64,000 nucleotides of DNA from Tumidithrix helvetica (GTDB lineage: Bacteria; Cyanobacteriota; Cyanobacteriia; Pseudanabaenales; Pseudanabaenaceae), in the NCBI RefSeq assembly GCF_965232925.1, contig NZ_CBDDRA010000025.1:1-64000 (forward strand), in the 5' to 3' direction. Below are positions 25,427 to 36,600 of this stretch, piece after piece. The position numbers and the translations under genes were made by a program. Below the pieces are notes generated by a model. That model was not told where the DNA came from. It saw only the letters and a program-made list of their open reading frames with translations, and searched no databases. Within the stretch, counting starts at the first letter, position 1. Every line of letters starts with the position of its first letter.

Positions 25427-28400
25427 ATGCGCGATCGCAATCTCCAAGATCCAGTCCTGTCTCGCAAACCCAAAAAGTTAACGCTTCGGTTTATTCTGAT
25501 CGGTCAGTTCTGCGTTTTGATTGCTGGCATATCAGGACTAGCAGCCTGGCTATCTTGGCGCAGCGAACAAGAGACGATTGCAAATTTGGTCAGTCAACTT
25601 CAAGATGAAATCAGCGATCGCATCGGGCAAAAACTAACCTCCTATCTCGAAACTCCGCATCTAATCAACCAGATTAACACCGATGCCATCCAACGGGGAG
25701 AGCTAAAACCACAAGATCGAAGTAGCGAACGCTATCTTTGGCGACAGATTCAACTTTTCCCATCAGTCTCTTGGATCTATTATGGCGGCGAAAAGAAGGG
25801 GGAATTCATTGGCATCACGCGATTAGAGTCGGAGCGATCGCTACAACTGGCAATTAACCATGGTTTTCAACGCTACTATTACAGCCTAGATCGTCAGGGA
25901 AATCGTCTCAACCAGAAAGGGAATCCAGAATTTTATGATGCTCGAACCCGACCTTGGTATCAGGCATCTCTAAAAACTGATAAACCTGTTTGGAGTGAAA
26001 TTTATCAAGATTCTGTTCTACTCGATCGAGTGATTACTGCCAGTCTTGCTGTCTATGATGCTGCGGGTAATCGCATAGGCGTTTTGGGTGTCGATTTTTC
26101 TCTAAAGGATATCCACAAATTCTTAAGCAGCCTAAAAATTGGCAAGTCTGGTCAAGCCTTTATTATTGAGCCTTCAGGGTTAATGGTAGCTAGCTCAGAG
26201 GCTGAAACTCCCTATGCGATCGCAAGCGACTCCAAGACAGGTCAACGACTACCGATCGAAGATAGTAGCCAGCCGCTGATTCGCTCCGCAGCTCAGTACC
26301 TAGAACGCCAGTTTGGTAGCTTCGAGCAGATTCAGAACGAACAAAAACTGGAGTTTTTTTTAGGCAATCGACGCCAGTTTCTCAGGGTAATCCCTTATCG
26401 AGACGCTCGCGGCATTAACTGGCTAATTGCGATCGTCTTACCCGAATCTGATTTCACGGAGCAAATTGATGCGAGGCGACAGGTCACAATTTTTCTCACT
26501 TGCTTGGCTCTTGGAGGTGCGATCGCTTTAGGCATTCTCACCACGCGTTATATCAACAAACCCCTGCGGCGTTTGACCTTGGCAAGTCAGGCTCTGGCGA
26601 ATGGCGATCTCGAGCGGGAAGTTCCCTCTGCTGAGATTGACGAACTCAATATGCTCTCCCAAGCCTTTAACCAAATGGCATTTCAGTTAAAGCAGTCTTT
26701 TGCGAAACTAGAGAGCGTCAATCAGGGATTAGAACAACAGGTCGAGGAACGCACTTCAGCATTACGAGCATCAGAGGAACTTTTCTCTAAAATATTCTGG
26801 GCTTCTCCATACCCGATCGCGATTTCCAATCGCGCTAACAGACGAGTCGTCAAAGTCAACCAGAGCTACTTGTTTTACACGGGCTATACATTAGAAGAAT
26901 TGATCGGAAAGAAGGTTGAGGAACTACCCCTTTGGTATAATCTCGAAGATCTAGTTCGTTTTTCTCAAGCTTTAGATGAAAAAGGCGCGTTTTACAACTT
27001 TGAATTTAACTATCGCAAGAAATCGCAAGAAATCGCGACAATTCTGGTCTCCGCTGAAATCGTTGAAATCAACGGAGAAGCCTGCGTTCTTTCGCTCCAC
27101 AATGATATTACCGATCGCAAACAGATAGAAGCCGCTTTAAGCCATAGCGAAGAGCGGTTTAGAACCCTTGTTGCCAACATTCCTGGAATTGTCTATCGTT
27201 GTGCCTGTGATGCTGACTGGACGATGGAATTTATTGGTGGTGCGGTTTTAGAAGCAACGGGCTATCCAGTTGAAGATTTTATTGGCAATCAAGTACGAAG
27301 TTGGGCAAGCATTATCCATCCAGAAGACCAACAGATGGTGGAACGAATTGTTGGTGAGGGTGTTGCGCTCAAGCAGCCCTATATTCTTGAATACCGCATC
27401 ATTGATGCTAATGGTGAGATCCGTTGGTTCTATGAAAAAGGGCAAGGGATATTCACGCAAGATGGCAACTTGCTTTGGCTTGATGGCGCGATCTTTGATA
27501 TTAGCGATCGCAAGCAAGTGGAAGCCAATCTTTTAGAGCGGGTTCACCTATCGATCTTAATGGCAGAACTTGGCTCGATGCAGAGCCATGCTGATTCCTT
27601 AGCTGAACTGCTCGATGGTTGTGTTGAATCTCTATGGCGACATTTGAATATTGCCCTCGCCCAAATTTGGACGCTCGATGAAACTGAGAGTGCCTTGGAA
27701 TTGCAAGCCAGTGCTGGGCTGTATCATATAGAGATGACTCACAGGCACATTCCAGTAGGTCAATACAAGGTCGGTCTAATCGCTCAAGCTCGTCAGCCAT
27801 ACTTGACCAACGATTTGCTCAACGAGCAGAATATTCTTAACAAGGAATGGATGCTACAAGAAAACCTAGTATCATTTGCAGGATATCCCTTGGTGGTAAA
27901 GGAACGTATCGTTGGGGTCATGACCGTTTTTGCTCGATACCCATTAAGCGATACAACGCTTAAAGAAATGGAGTCCGTAACCAATGCGATCGCCTTAGGA
28001 ATCGATCGCAAACAGGCAGAAGCAACCATCCAAGCCGCAAATGCGGAAATGCGCGCACTATTTGCTGCCATGGATGACTTGATCCTCGTTCTCGATTCTG
28101 ATGGACGGGTGCTCAAAATCCCCTCCACTGAGCGACAACTCGGATTCCGAACTTTTAGTGACATGATTGGCAAGACTCCCGCAGACATTTTCTCTTCAGA
28201 ACAGGCTAAGCGATTTGCAAGTTCCATTCAACAATGTTTAGAAACCCAAAAAACCTTAAATATTGAGTATAGTCGCCTCAATGCCGATCGTGAAGTTTGG
28301 TTAAATGCGAGAATTTCTCCGATCGATGATGAAACAGTAATTTGGGTGGCGCGTGACATCACCGAACGCAAGCAAGCCGAGCAAGATCTCAAACAGGCAA

Positions 28401-29875
28401 AACAGGCCGCTGAGGCTGCTAGCCAAGCCAAAAGCCAGTTTCTAGCAAACATGAGTCACGAACTGCGGACGCCACTCAATGCCATTCTCGGATTTACGCA
28501 ACTGATGGCGCGGGATCTATCCCTCAAGGAAAATCATCGTTCTTATCTAAAAATCGTGCATAACAGTGGAGAACATCTACTGGAACTAATCAATGATGTT
28601 TTGGATATGGCAAAAATTGAAGCAGGTCGAATTACGCTGAATGAAACGAGTTTCGATCTCTGTCATCTCTTGAATATCCTCGAAGAGATGTTTCAAATCA
28701 GAGCTAAGGAGAAAGCATTGCAATTGATTTTTGAGCGATCGCCAACGGTTTCGCAATGGATTATCACGGATGAAGGCAAACTGCGCCAGATTTTAATCAA
28801 TCTGCTCAGCAATGCGATTAAATTTACCGATCGCGGCACTGTGATGCTATCAATTGAAGCGATCTCCCCCTCGACAGATATAGAATCTCTAAATACCGAA
28901 ACCAAGACGATGCTGATCTTTGAGGTGGCAGACACAGGTAATGGCATTCCAGCAGATAAGTTAGAACAGGTATTTGAGGCATTTGAACAAACGGAAATCG
29001 GCAAACAAGCGATAGAAGGAACTGGCTTAGGATTGCCCATCAGTCGTAAATTTGCGCAATTAATGGGTGGAAAGATCTCAGTCAGAAGTAAGTTAGGCGA
29101 GGGTAGCATCTTTCAAGTCTGCCTTCCAGTCGATGTCATCGAAGCAAAAATGCAATCGCCGCGATCGCCCGATTTGCAGGTCGTCGGTTTAGCACCCAAC
29201 CAACCAGAATATCGTCTTTTAGTGGTGGAAGATCGCTGGCAAAGTCGGTATTTTCTCGTTAAATTACTGGAATCCATTGGCTTTCAAGTGCAGGAGGCAG
29301 AGAACGGCGCGCAAGCGATCGCGATCTGGGAACAGTGGCAACCGCACCTAATCTGGATGGATATGCGAATGCCCGTTATGGATGGATACGAAGCGACCAG
29401 GCAAATCAAGTCTCACTTAAAAGGTCAAGCCACAGTCATTATCGCTTTAACGGCTAGTGCTTTAGAAGAAGAAAAAGCGATCGTTCTATCCGCTGGTTGC
29501 GATGATTTTGTGCGCAAGCCATTTCGAGAAGCGGTAATTTTTGATAAATTGGCAGAATATTTGGGAGTATGCTATTTGTATGAAAACGAAATAAATAAAA
29601 ACACTAACTTAGAAGAAACAACTGACGCCCCTATATCTGATGCTGACCTAAAAACATACTTATGCCTGATGCCGAATACTTGGATTGAGCAACTCTATCA
29701 AGCTGCTACTCTTGCCGATAATGATTTAATTGCCGAATTAATCAAAGCAATTCCTGCAACGAATCATTCTTTAACTCAGGCATTACTCAATCTAATTAAT
29801 AATTTTTGTTACAATCAAATCATGGTTTTGGCTCAAGAGGCTCTTACCAACAACGAATCAGCGACAAATAACTAG
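25427..29875 (+). CDS. Membrane multi-sensor hybrid histidine kinase
   Basis: A 1482-residue inner-membrane kinase. Domains in order: TM1 about 23-45; periplasmic dCache sensor about 50-345 (FYDARTRPWYQASLKTDKP is typical); TM2 about 350-372; HAMP; PAS about 450-565; PAS with PAC about 575-700; GAF about 705-865; PAS about 870-985; HisKA with phospho-His in FLANMSHELRTPLNAI; HATPase with NLLSNAIKF and GTGLGLPIS; receiver with phospho-Asp in LIWMDMRMPVMDG; and a helical C-terminal tail. The GAF lacks the Cys-His motif of bilin binders, so small-molecule sensing is more likely than light. It is followed after 46 bases by a receiver-GGDEF-EAL gene, its probable output. Confidence 0.92.
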   Translation: MRDRNLQDPVLSRKPKKLTLRFILIGQFCVLIAGISGLAAWLSWRSEQETIANLVSQLQDEISDRIGQKLTSYLETPHLINQINTDAIQRGELKPQDRSSERYLWRQIQLFPSVSWIYYGGEKKGEFIGITRLESERSLQLAINHGFQRYYYSLDRQGNRLNQKGNPEFYDARTRPWYQASLKTDKPVWSEIYQDSVLLDRVITASLAVYDAAGNRIGVLGVDFSLKDIHKFLSSLKIGKSGQAFIIEPSGLMVASSEAETPYAIASDSKTGQRLPIEDSSQPLIRSAAQYLERQFGSFEQIQNEQKLEFFLGNRRQFLRVIPYRDARGINWLIAIVLPESDFTEQIDARRQVTIFLTCLALGGAIALGILTTRYINKPLRRLTLASQALANGDLEREVPSAEIDELNMLSQAFNQMAFQLKQSFAKLESVNQGLEQQVEERTSALRASEELFSKIFWASPYPIAISNRANRRVVKVNQSYLFYTGYTLEELIGKKVEELPLWYNLEDLVRFSQALDEKGAFYNFEFNYRKKSQEIATILVSAEIVEINGEACVLSLHNDITDRKQIEAALSHSEERFRTLVANIPGIVYRCACDADWTMEFIGGAVLEATGYPVEDFIGNQVRSWASIIHPEDQQMVERIVGEGVALKQPYILEYRIIDANGEIRWFYEKGQGIFTQDGNLLWLDGAIFDISDRKQVEANLLERVHLSILMAELGSMQSHADSLAELLDGCVESLWRHLNIALAQIWTLDETESALELQASAGLYHIEMTHRHIPVGQYKVGLIAQARQPYLTNDLLNEQNILNKEWMLQENLVSFAGYPLVVKERIVGVMTVFARYPLSDTTLKEMESVTNAIALGIDRKQAEATIQAANAEMRALFAAMDDLILVLDSDGRVLKIPSTERQLGFRTFSDMIGKTPADIFSSEQAKRFASSIQQCLETQKTLNIEYSRLNADREVWLNARISPIDDETVIWVARDITERKQAEQDLKQAKQAAEAASQAKSQFLANMSHELRTPLNAILGFTQLMARDLSLKENHRSYLKIVHNSGEHLLELINDVLDMAKIEAGRITLNETSFDLCHLLNILEEMFQIRAKEKALQLIFERSPTVSQWIITDEGKLRQILINLLSNAIKFTDRGTVMLSIEAISPSTDIESLNTETKTMLIFEVADTGNGIPADKLEQVFEAFEQTEIGKQAIEGTGLGLPISRKFAQLMGGKISVRSKLGEGSIFQVCLPVDVIEAKMQSPRSPDLQVVGLAPNQPEYRLLVVEDRWQSRYFLVKLLESIGFQVQEAENGAQAIAIWEQWQPHLIWMDMRMPVMDGYEATRQIKSHLKGQATVIIALTASALEEEKAIVLSAGCDDFVRKPFREAVIFDKLAEYLGVCYLYENEINKNTNLEETTDAPISDADLKTYLCLMPNTWIEQLYQAATLADNDLIAELIKAIPATNHSLTQALLNLINNFCYNQIMVLAQEALTNNESATNN

Positions 29876-29921
29876 TCAGTTAGGAAGCTTTAGACCAAAA
29901 CTTTACGGGTGTTAACTAAGA

Positions 29922-31715
29922 ATGGCTAGCAAATATAACGGTGACATCTTAATTGTTGACGATACGCCAAACAACTTACGGTTTTTATCGACAACCTTGA
30001 CTGAGCAAGGCTATAAAGTACGCAGCGTCATGGAAGGGGCTATGGCATTGACCGTGGCGCAGGCAGCCCAGCCAGATTTAATTTTGCTCGACATTATGAT
30101 GCCAAATATCGATGGTTATGAAGTTTGCCAACACCTGAAAGCCAACATAAAAACCCGCGATATTCCTGTGATTTTTCTGAGTGCCCTAGATGAAGTATTA
30201 GATAAGGTCAAAGCCTTTACTGTGGGCGGTGTTGATTACATCACCAAGCCATTCCAGTTGGAGGAAGTTTTAGCCCGCATTCAAACCCATTTGAGCCTGA
30301 GAGCCGCTCAAAAAGAGATTCATCAGCTCAATTCCGAACTCGAACAACGGGTTCGCCAACGAACCTCTCAACTGGAACACGAGATTGCCGAACGCCTGCA
30401 AGCGCAAGAGAAGTTGCTGCATGTAGCTCTGCACGATGTCCTCACAGGACTGCCAAATCGAGCCTGGTTTATGAAGTCCTTAGAGCAAATGCTCAAACAG
30501 GTCAAGCAGCAGCCCGAGCATCACTTTGCCGTACTTTTTTTAGACTGCGATCGCTTCCAGTCGATCAATGATTCCCTTGGACATCTGGTTGGCGATCAAC
30601 TGCTGGTTTCCATCTCCCGTCGTATCGAGCTATGTTTGCGCCCTGGCGCGACCTTTTGCCGCCTAGGCGGAGACGAGTTTACAATTCTGCTTAAGGACAT
30701 TGAGGGTCTTACTGACGCTACCCAAATTGCCAAAGACATCCATCGAGAATTAGCAACACCTTTTCAGCTTGGTGAATACCAAGTATTCACGAATGTCAGT
30801 ATTGGGATTGTGCTGGGAAGCGAAAGTTACGAACAGCCCGAACATATTTTGCGAGATGCCGATACAGCCATGTACCGAGCTAAGGCAAATGGTAAAGCTT
30901 GCTATCAGGTGTTCGAGTCGACGATGCATCAACGCGCCTTTACCAGTTTGCAGTTGGAAACTGACTTGAGAAAAGCCTTGGTAAGGAATGAGTTTGTCAC
31001 CCATTACCAGCCAATCCTCTCGTTAGCTGACAACCAAATTGTGGGATTTGAAGCACTGGCGCGATGGGTTCACCCAGAGCAAGGACTGATTCCTCCTGGC
31101 AAATTTATTCCGATCGCCGAGGAAACTGGGTTAATTATGGCAATTGACCTTTGTATTATGCGCCAAGCCTGTCGCCAACTTCTGATTTGGCAAGATCGAG
31201 GTTTAGTCGCTCAGTCTTTAACCATGAGCGTAAATCTTTCGGTCAAGCACTTCATGAGTTTCGATCTATTGGAGCAAATCGATCGTATCCTCCAAGAAAC
31301 AGGAATCCAAGGTCAGAATTTAAGGCTGGAAATTACAGAAAGTGACATTATGGGCAATGCTGAATTTGCCAGCAAAATCATCGAGCAACTGCAAAATCGG
31401 CACATTCAGTTGAGCATTGATGATTTTGGTACGGGTTATTCTTCCTTAAGTTATCTTCATCGTTTGCCGATCGATCGCCTCAAGATCGATCGCTCCTTTG
31501 TCATGAGAATTGGTAAAAATGGTGAGAATACTGAAATTATTCGGGCGATCGTGGCATTAGCTAAAAGTCTGGGTCTGAGTACGACAGCCGAGGGCATAGA
31601 AACTCAGGAGCAGTTAACACAGATCAAAGAATTAGATTGCGGATTTGGGCAAGGGTTTCTGTTTTCCAAACCTCTGGATGCTGAAGCGATCGGAAAAATG
31701 TTAGAACCTGTTTGA
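29922..31715 (+). CDS. Receiver-GGDEF-EAL cyclic di-GMP enzyme
   Basis: The 597-residue cytosolic protein has a receiver (1-125; phospho-Asp in LILLDIMMPNIDG), a coiled coil, a diguanylate cyclase domain with intact RLGGDEFTILL, and a phosphodiesterase domain with intact EAL (GFEALARW), TESDIM, IDDFGTGYSSL and AEGIET motifs. The product-inhibition RxxD site before GGDEF is not conserved (RPGA). Both making and breaking of cyclic di-GMP are therefore possible, and net direction may depend on phosphorylation. The gene directly follows the large hybrid kinase. Confidence 0.92.
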   Translation: MASKYNGDILIVDDTPNNLRFLSTTLTEQGYKVRSVMEGAMALTVAQAAQPDLILLDIMMPNIDGYEVCQHLKANIKTRDIPVIFLSALDEVLDKVKAFTVGGVDYITKPFQLEEVLARIQTHLSLRAAQKEIHQLNSELEQRVRQRTSQLEHEIAERLQAQEKLLHVALHDVLTGLPNRAWFMKSLEQMLKQVKQQPEHHFAVLFLDCDRFQSINDSLGHLVGDQLLVSISRRIELCLRPGATFCRLGGDEFTILLKDIEGLTDATQIAKDIHRELATPFQLGEYQVFTNVSIGIVLGSESYEQPEHILRDADTAMYRAKANGKACYQVFESTMHQRAFTSLQLETDLRKALVRNEFVTHYQPILSLADNQIVGFEALARWVHPEQGLIPPGKFIPIAEETGLIMAIDLCIMRQACRQLLIWQDRGLVAQSLTMSVNLSVKHFMSFDLLEQIDRILQETGIQGQNLRLEITESDIMGNAEFASKIIEQLQNRHIQLSIDDFGTGYSSLSYLHRLPIDRLKIDRSFVMRIGKNGENTEIIRAIVALAKSLGLSTTAEGIETQEQLTQIKELDCGFGQGFLFSKPLDAEAIGKMLEPV

Positions 31716-31745
31716 GAAGGCAGGAGATTTCTGGAAACAATATCC

Positions 31746-32498
31746 ATGTTAGATTTTTGGGCAAGAACCAGTGGGACATGGGTTAATACCCTTGCGATCG
31801 CGATCGGAACCTTTAGCGGACTGTTACTGCGAGGGCGATTGCTATCAAATATGAAGTATATATTTACGCAATCCACAGGACTGATCGTTCTCTTTATCAG
31901 CCTCAATATGGCAAGTAACCTACTCAAGGTCAAAATCGGTAAGATCGATGGCATCTTGATTGGCTTGGCAGCCCTCGCGATCGGTGGCATCTTAGGGGAA
32001 TGGTGGCAAATTGAGCGGCATTTGGAATATGTAGGCGATTGGCTAAAAGCCAAATTTAAAGGCAGTGGAAAATTTACCGAAGGTTTTGTGATAGCTAGTT
32101 TGCTCTTTTGCATCGGGCCTATGGCAATTATCGGAAGCCTCAACAATGGACTCACGGGGGACAGCAACCTGTTAGTACTTAAAGCAGCCCTAGATGGCTT
32201 CATTTCCATCGCTTTTGCCAGTAGTTACGGTATCGGTGTGGGTTTCTCGGCATTACCCGTATTTCTCTATCAAGGTGGTTTGTCCCTGTTAGCAGGTGGC
32301 TTGGCACAGGCACTCCCCGACCCCGCAAATGCTCCCCCCGTACTGCTGATTACAGGCGTGGGTGGCATTTTGCTCTTGGGCTTGAGCTTAAACCTATTAG
32401 AGCTTGCGACGGGTGCAACCAAAATCAGAGTTTCTTCTTTTCTACCCGCGATCGCGATCGCACCCTCGATCTACTGGTTCGCGATGCAAATACTTTAA
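31746..32498 (+). CDS. DUF554 family membrane protein
   Basis: A 250-residue integral membrane protein with about seven hydrophobic helices. It begins WVNTLAIAIGTFSGLLLRGRL and has the family block FCIGPMAIIGSLNNGLTGD. DUF554 (YdfK/YqgA-like) proteins are putative transporters or channels of unknown cargo. It lies 30 bases after the GGDEF-EAL gene, so it may ride on the same transcript, but no functional link is evident. Confidence 0.85.
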   Translation: MLDFWARTSGTWVNTLAIAIGTFSGLLLRGRLLSNMKYIFTQSTGLIVLFISLNMASNLLKVKIGKIDGILIGLAALAIGGILGEWWQIERHLEYVGDWLKAKFKGSGKFTEGFVIASLLFCIGPMAIIGSLNNGLTGDSNLLVLKAALDGFISIAFASSYGIGVGFSALPVFLYQGGLSLLAGGLAQALPDPANAPPVLLITGVGGILLLGLSLNLLELATGATKIRVSSFLPAIAIAPSIYWFAMQIL

Positions 32499-32619
32499 TG
32501 GATAGATATTTCCTTTTGCAATCTGAAACTTGCGTTATGTCCAGTTCATCTCAAGCTTTTATGGGGTAAGGCATGAGAGAATAGATGGATCGACAGATTC
32601 TATTCGGATTTGGTATTTA

Positions 32620-32721
32620 ATACCATTTTCAAAAGATAATGCGACGCATTATCTTTTGAAAGACCGCGCGGAGCGCGGAACTCAAATCTCGATCTGTTGC
32701 AAATCTAAGTAAAATTGGTAT
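32620..32721. repeat. Family A MITE-like element, copy 3
   Basis: ATACCATTTTCAAAAGATAA at the left and AAAATTGGTAT at the right. It contains the CCGCGCGGAGCGCGG hairpin, a CAAAAGATAATG/CATTATCTTTTG stem and CTCGATCTGTTGCAAATCTA. It is directly followed by a family D element at 32728. Confidence 0.8.
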
Positions 32722-32727
32722 AAAGTC

Positions 32728-32842
32728 AGTTCGGGATAAGAAACCCTGAACCGCAATGCAATTCAAGATCCCCCTCAATCCCCCTTAAAAAGGGGGAAGA
32801 ATCAAATTGATTCGCAATATCCAAAAATCCTTAACCCGAACT
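32728..32842. repeat. Family D inverted-repeat element, intact copy
   Basis: AGTTCGGGATAAGAA and TCCTTAACCCGAACT are 15-base ends that pair with two mismatches. In the middle CCCCCTTAAAAAGGGGG forms a hairpin. Outer sequence resembles that around 25089-25372. No coding content. Confidence 0.72.
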
Positions 32843-32884
32843 CACGTTATTTAAGCAAGCGATCGCTGAGGAGGTTTGTCGCTG

Positions 32885-33349
32885 ATGGTGGAAGTCAGAT
32901 TGTTTGAAATCCAAGATGCCGCACAGGTAGCGCAGTTGTTTCACGACACCGTGCGGGAAATCAACATTCGCGATTATTCCAGCGAGCAAATTAAAGCATG
33001 GGCACCTGACAATCTTGATTTTAGAGACTGGGCAAAGGTATGTTCGAGCCGCTTTACCTATGTCGCCGAGCGAAAGGGTGAAATTATTGGGTTTGGCGAA
33101 TTAGAACCTCACGGTCATATCGACTGCTTCTACAGCCATAAGAACCATCAGCGCTGTAGGGTTGGCAGTCAAATCTATCGGGCGATTGAAGCTAAAGCCG
33201 TCGATCTGGGTTTGTGTCGCGTATTTGTTGAGGCAAGCATCACGGCAAAGCCCTTTTTTGAGCGCATGGGATTTTCTGTTTTATCTCAGCAGGAGGTAGC
33301 TTGTCGAGGCGAAACATTCGTCAATTACATTATGGAGAAATTACTGTAA
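32885..33349 (+). CDS. GNAT family N-acetyltransferase
   Basis: About 154 residues with GNAT features: LFHDTVREIN at the N-terminus, a central strand IIGFGELEPHGHI, the acetyl-CoA loop HQRCRVGSQIYRAIE (Q/RxxGxG/A-like), and FFERMGFSVLSQQEV at the end. Substrate is unknown. ATG 32885 is chosen because GAGGAGG at 32868-32874 lies 10 bases upstream; an in-frame TTG at 32876 would be too close to that ribosome binding site. Confidence 0.85.
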   Translation: MVEVRLFEIQDAAQVAQLFHDTVREINIRDYSSEQIKAWAPDNLDFRDWAKVCSSRFTYVAERKGEIIGFGELEPHGHIDCFYSHKNHQRCRVGSQIYRAIEAKAVDLGLCRVFVEASITAKPFFERMGFSVLSQQEVACRGETFVNYIMEKLL

Positions 33350-33605
33350 AATAAACTATATATAGCAATGCGCTAGATTCAGAGGGGGAAATTTAAGCAG
33401 TTGGGGAAGTTCGTTGCCAATCCGCCAAATTGTTTGATACTGAACAACTATCGAGTCTTCTCAAAAAAATGCTTCTATATAAATATTGATTTTATGTGAA
33501 TGTCGTTTTTTTTAACCCATCGTTCAAAAATCCTATGGATTCAATCAATTACCCTATTTTAGCTGCCACTATAAGAATGCTAGCTATAGCCTAAGCTCCA
33601 CAAAA

Positions 33606-36600
33606 ATGCTTATTCCTGCAACAGCCCTGACTCAAGATGAACTTACTTCTGCGATCGTTCGCGATCCTTTAGTGGTTGCACCTGATATGACTGTGATGGA
33701 TGCGATCGCCATGATGAGCGGTTTGCGTACGGTTTGCTCCACATTAAAAGGCGTTAATAGCCAGATGGATGACTGGCATATTGAAGCGCGATCGAGTTGC
33801 GTATTAATTGTCCAAGACCAGAAGCTTTTGGGCATTCTGACAGAACGGGATGTGGTGCGACTCAGCGCTCAGAAACGATCTTTAGATAATCTGGGAATTC
33901 GCGATGTCATGGTATCCAACTTGATTACGCTGCGCGAGTCTACCTTTACCGATCTCTTCTTTGCAATCAATCTACTCCAGCAGTACCATATTCGCCATTT
34001 GCCCCTGCTTGACGATCGCGATCGCCCAGTAGGATTGCTGACCCATGAAAGTTTGCGGCAAACATCGCGTCCAGTCGATCTGCTACGTCTGCGTACTGTG
34101 GCTGAAGTCATGACCTCTGAAGTAATTTGTGCGCCTCCAGATGTGCCGATGCTGGCGATCGCGCGATTGATGGCAGAGCATCGCGTCAGTTCCGTCGCGA
34201 TCGTGCAAGCCCAAGTGGGCGAGCAGCAGGAATCCCTACAAATTCCCGTTGGAATTGTGACCGAGCGCGATGTCGTTCAATTTCAAGCGTTGAATCTAGA
34301 TTTTGAGACCTATCAGGCCCAGTCAGTCATGAGTGCGCCGATCTTCTCAGTGAATCCTGATGATTCGCTTTGGGTCGTACAGCAGATGATGGAGCAGCGA
34401 TTAATCCGTCGATTGGCGGTGACGGGTTCGCAAGGGGAATTGTTAGGCATTGTGACCCAGAGCAGTCTTTTGAATGCCCTCAACCCCTTAGACCTCTATA
34501 GGTTAGCTGAAGTTTTAGAGCAGAAGGTTTTGCGACTAGAAACCGAGAGAATCGATCTGCTAGAGAATCGCAATACCGAACTAGAACGGCAGGTTAAGGA
34601 ACGAACTGCCTCACTACAAAAAAAAGCAGAGCGGGAACAACTGATTGCTTCAATCGCCTCCCAAATTCGGTCTTCGCTCAACTTACAAGAGATTCTCAAT
34701 ACCACCGTTGAGGAAATGCGATCGCTTTTACGCTGCGATCTTGTTTCTGTTTGGCAGTTTCAACCAGATTGGAGTGCAATTGTTGTAGCCAAATCGACCA
34801 CCGATGGCAATGGCTCGTACATTGGGCAGCAAATTTACGATCCTTGCTTTGCGGATTGGATTGATGCCTATCGCGATGGCAAAATTCGTGTTGTGTCGGA
34901 TATCTACAGCACCGAAATGAGCGCGTGCCATCGAAATCTACTGGAAAACTTACAGATTCGGGCAAAAATTTTAGTCCCCATCTTGCATGGAGAGACTCTC
35001 TGGGGAGTGCTAAATGCAACGGAAAGTCACTCTCCTCGCGAATGGCAGACAGAAGAGATCGCGCTCTTGGAACAGCTTGCAACCCAACTCGCGATCGCCA
35101 TCCAGCAGGCAACTGCTTATCAACAGGTGCAATCCGAACTGTCAGAACGACAGCGGATAGAGTCGGAGCTACTTGAAAGCAAACACTTTGTCGAAGCGAT
35201 CGCAAATAACTCGCCACAGCTTTTATATGTTTTCGATCCTATTGACGGTAACTATCTCTACGTTAACAAGCAGTCCTTAAATATACTTGGCTACATCCCT
35301 GAGACGATCCGTCAAAGAGGCTTCCAATTTTTCTTAGATATTCTGCACCCAGACGATCGATCTTTGTTCGTGCAAAGTCTGCTCTTTTGGGAAACTGCTA
35401 AGGATGGAGAAGTGTCAACTTCTGAGTATCAAGTGCGTCATCAAGATGGCTCTTGGCGATGGATGCGATCGCAAGAAGTCGTATTTAGTAGGAATGAATA
35501 TGGTATACCCAATAAGGTTCTGGGGACAACTCAAGACGTTACCGATCTTAAAGCAGCAGAGCAAGATCTCTACCAACTGAACCAGTCACTAGAAGCAAAG
35601 GTAGAAAAACGCACTTCCGAACTTAAAGAACGGGAAGAGCAAATGCGCAGTCTGTCAAGTCGATTAGAACTAGCAGTTAAGTCTGCCCAAATCGGCATTT
35701 GGGAATGGGATGTTGTTCTGGATAAGCTCATTTGGAATGAGCAAATGCACGAATTGTATGGAACGAGTCCATCGAGCTTTGATGGCTCCTATGAAGTGTG
35801 GCTGAGTAGGTTGCATCCAGACGATCGCCCCAATGCTCAAATTTTTACTAAAATGGTATTGCAGGGCGAGGTTGAATATGACACAGAATTTCGCATTACC
35901 CACCCTAACGGAACGATCAAGTTCATTAAAGCTTATGCGCTCATCCATCGAGATCCGCAAGGTCTTCCTATCAAGTTAATTGGTGTTAATTTTGACATTA
36001 GCGATCGCAAACTTACAGAAGCCAGATTAAAAGAACAAGCACAAAGAGAAGCCTTACTGCGAGAAATCACCCAACGAATCAGTCAAGCGATTGACTTGTC
36101 TGCGATTTTTGACACAGCTTGCCATGAGATTCGTCAATTTATGCATACCGATCGTGTCGGTATCTTCAAGTTTTATCCCGATTCAAACTTTGATGATGGT
36201 GAGTTTGTCGCCGAATCAGTACTTGAAGGGTTTGACTCTGTCTTGGCAATTAAAGTTCGCGATCGTTGCTTTGGCGAACGGTACGTTGCCCAATATCAAC
36301 AGGGGAGAATTCAAGCGATAGATGATATCTATAATGCCGAACTGCTTGATTGCCACCGAGATGTTTTGGCGCAGTTTCAGATTCGAGCAAATCTCATTGT
36401 GCCGTTGCTTAACGGAGAAGAGCTGTGGGGCTTGCTCTGCATCCATCAATGTTCTGATTCTCGGCATTGGAAAAAATTTGAGATTAAGTTTATTCAGCAG
36501 ATTGCCAACCAATTAGCGATCGCGATTCAGCAAGCAAGCCTCATCCAGCAGTTGCAAAAAGAATTGCTAGAGAGACAAACCGCCGAGGCTCAACTTACAA

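Noticed and set aside
28693..29109. 138-codon minus-strand frame
   Set aside because: Antisense to the HATPase domain of the large hybrid kinase.
32530..32712. 60-codon plus-strand frame
   Set aside because: Covers a family A repeat; no start signal and no protein-like pattern.
34696..35217. 173-codon minus-strand frame
   Set aside because: Antisense to the GAF1 domain of the CBS-GAF kinase, which has strong domain evidence.
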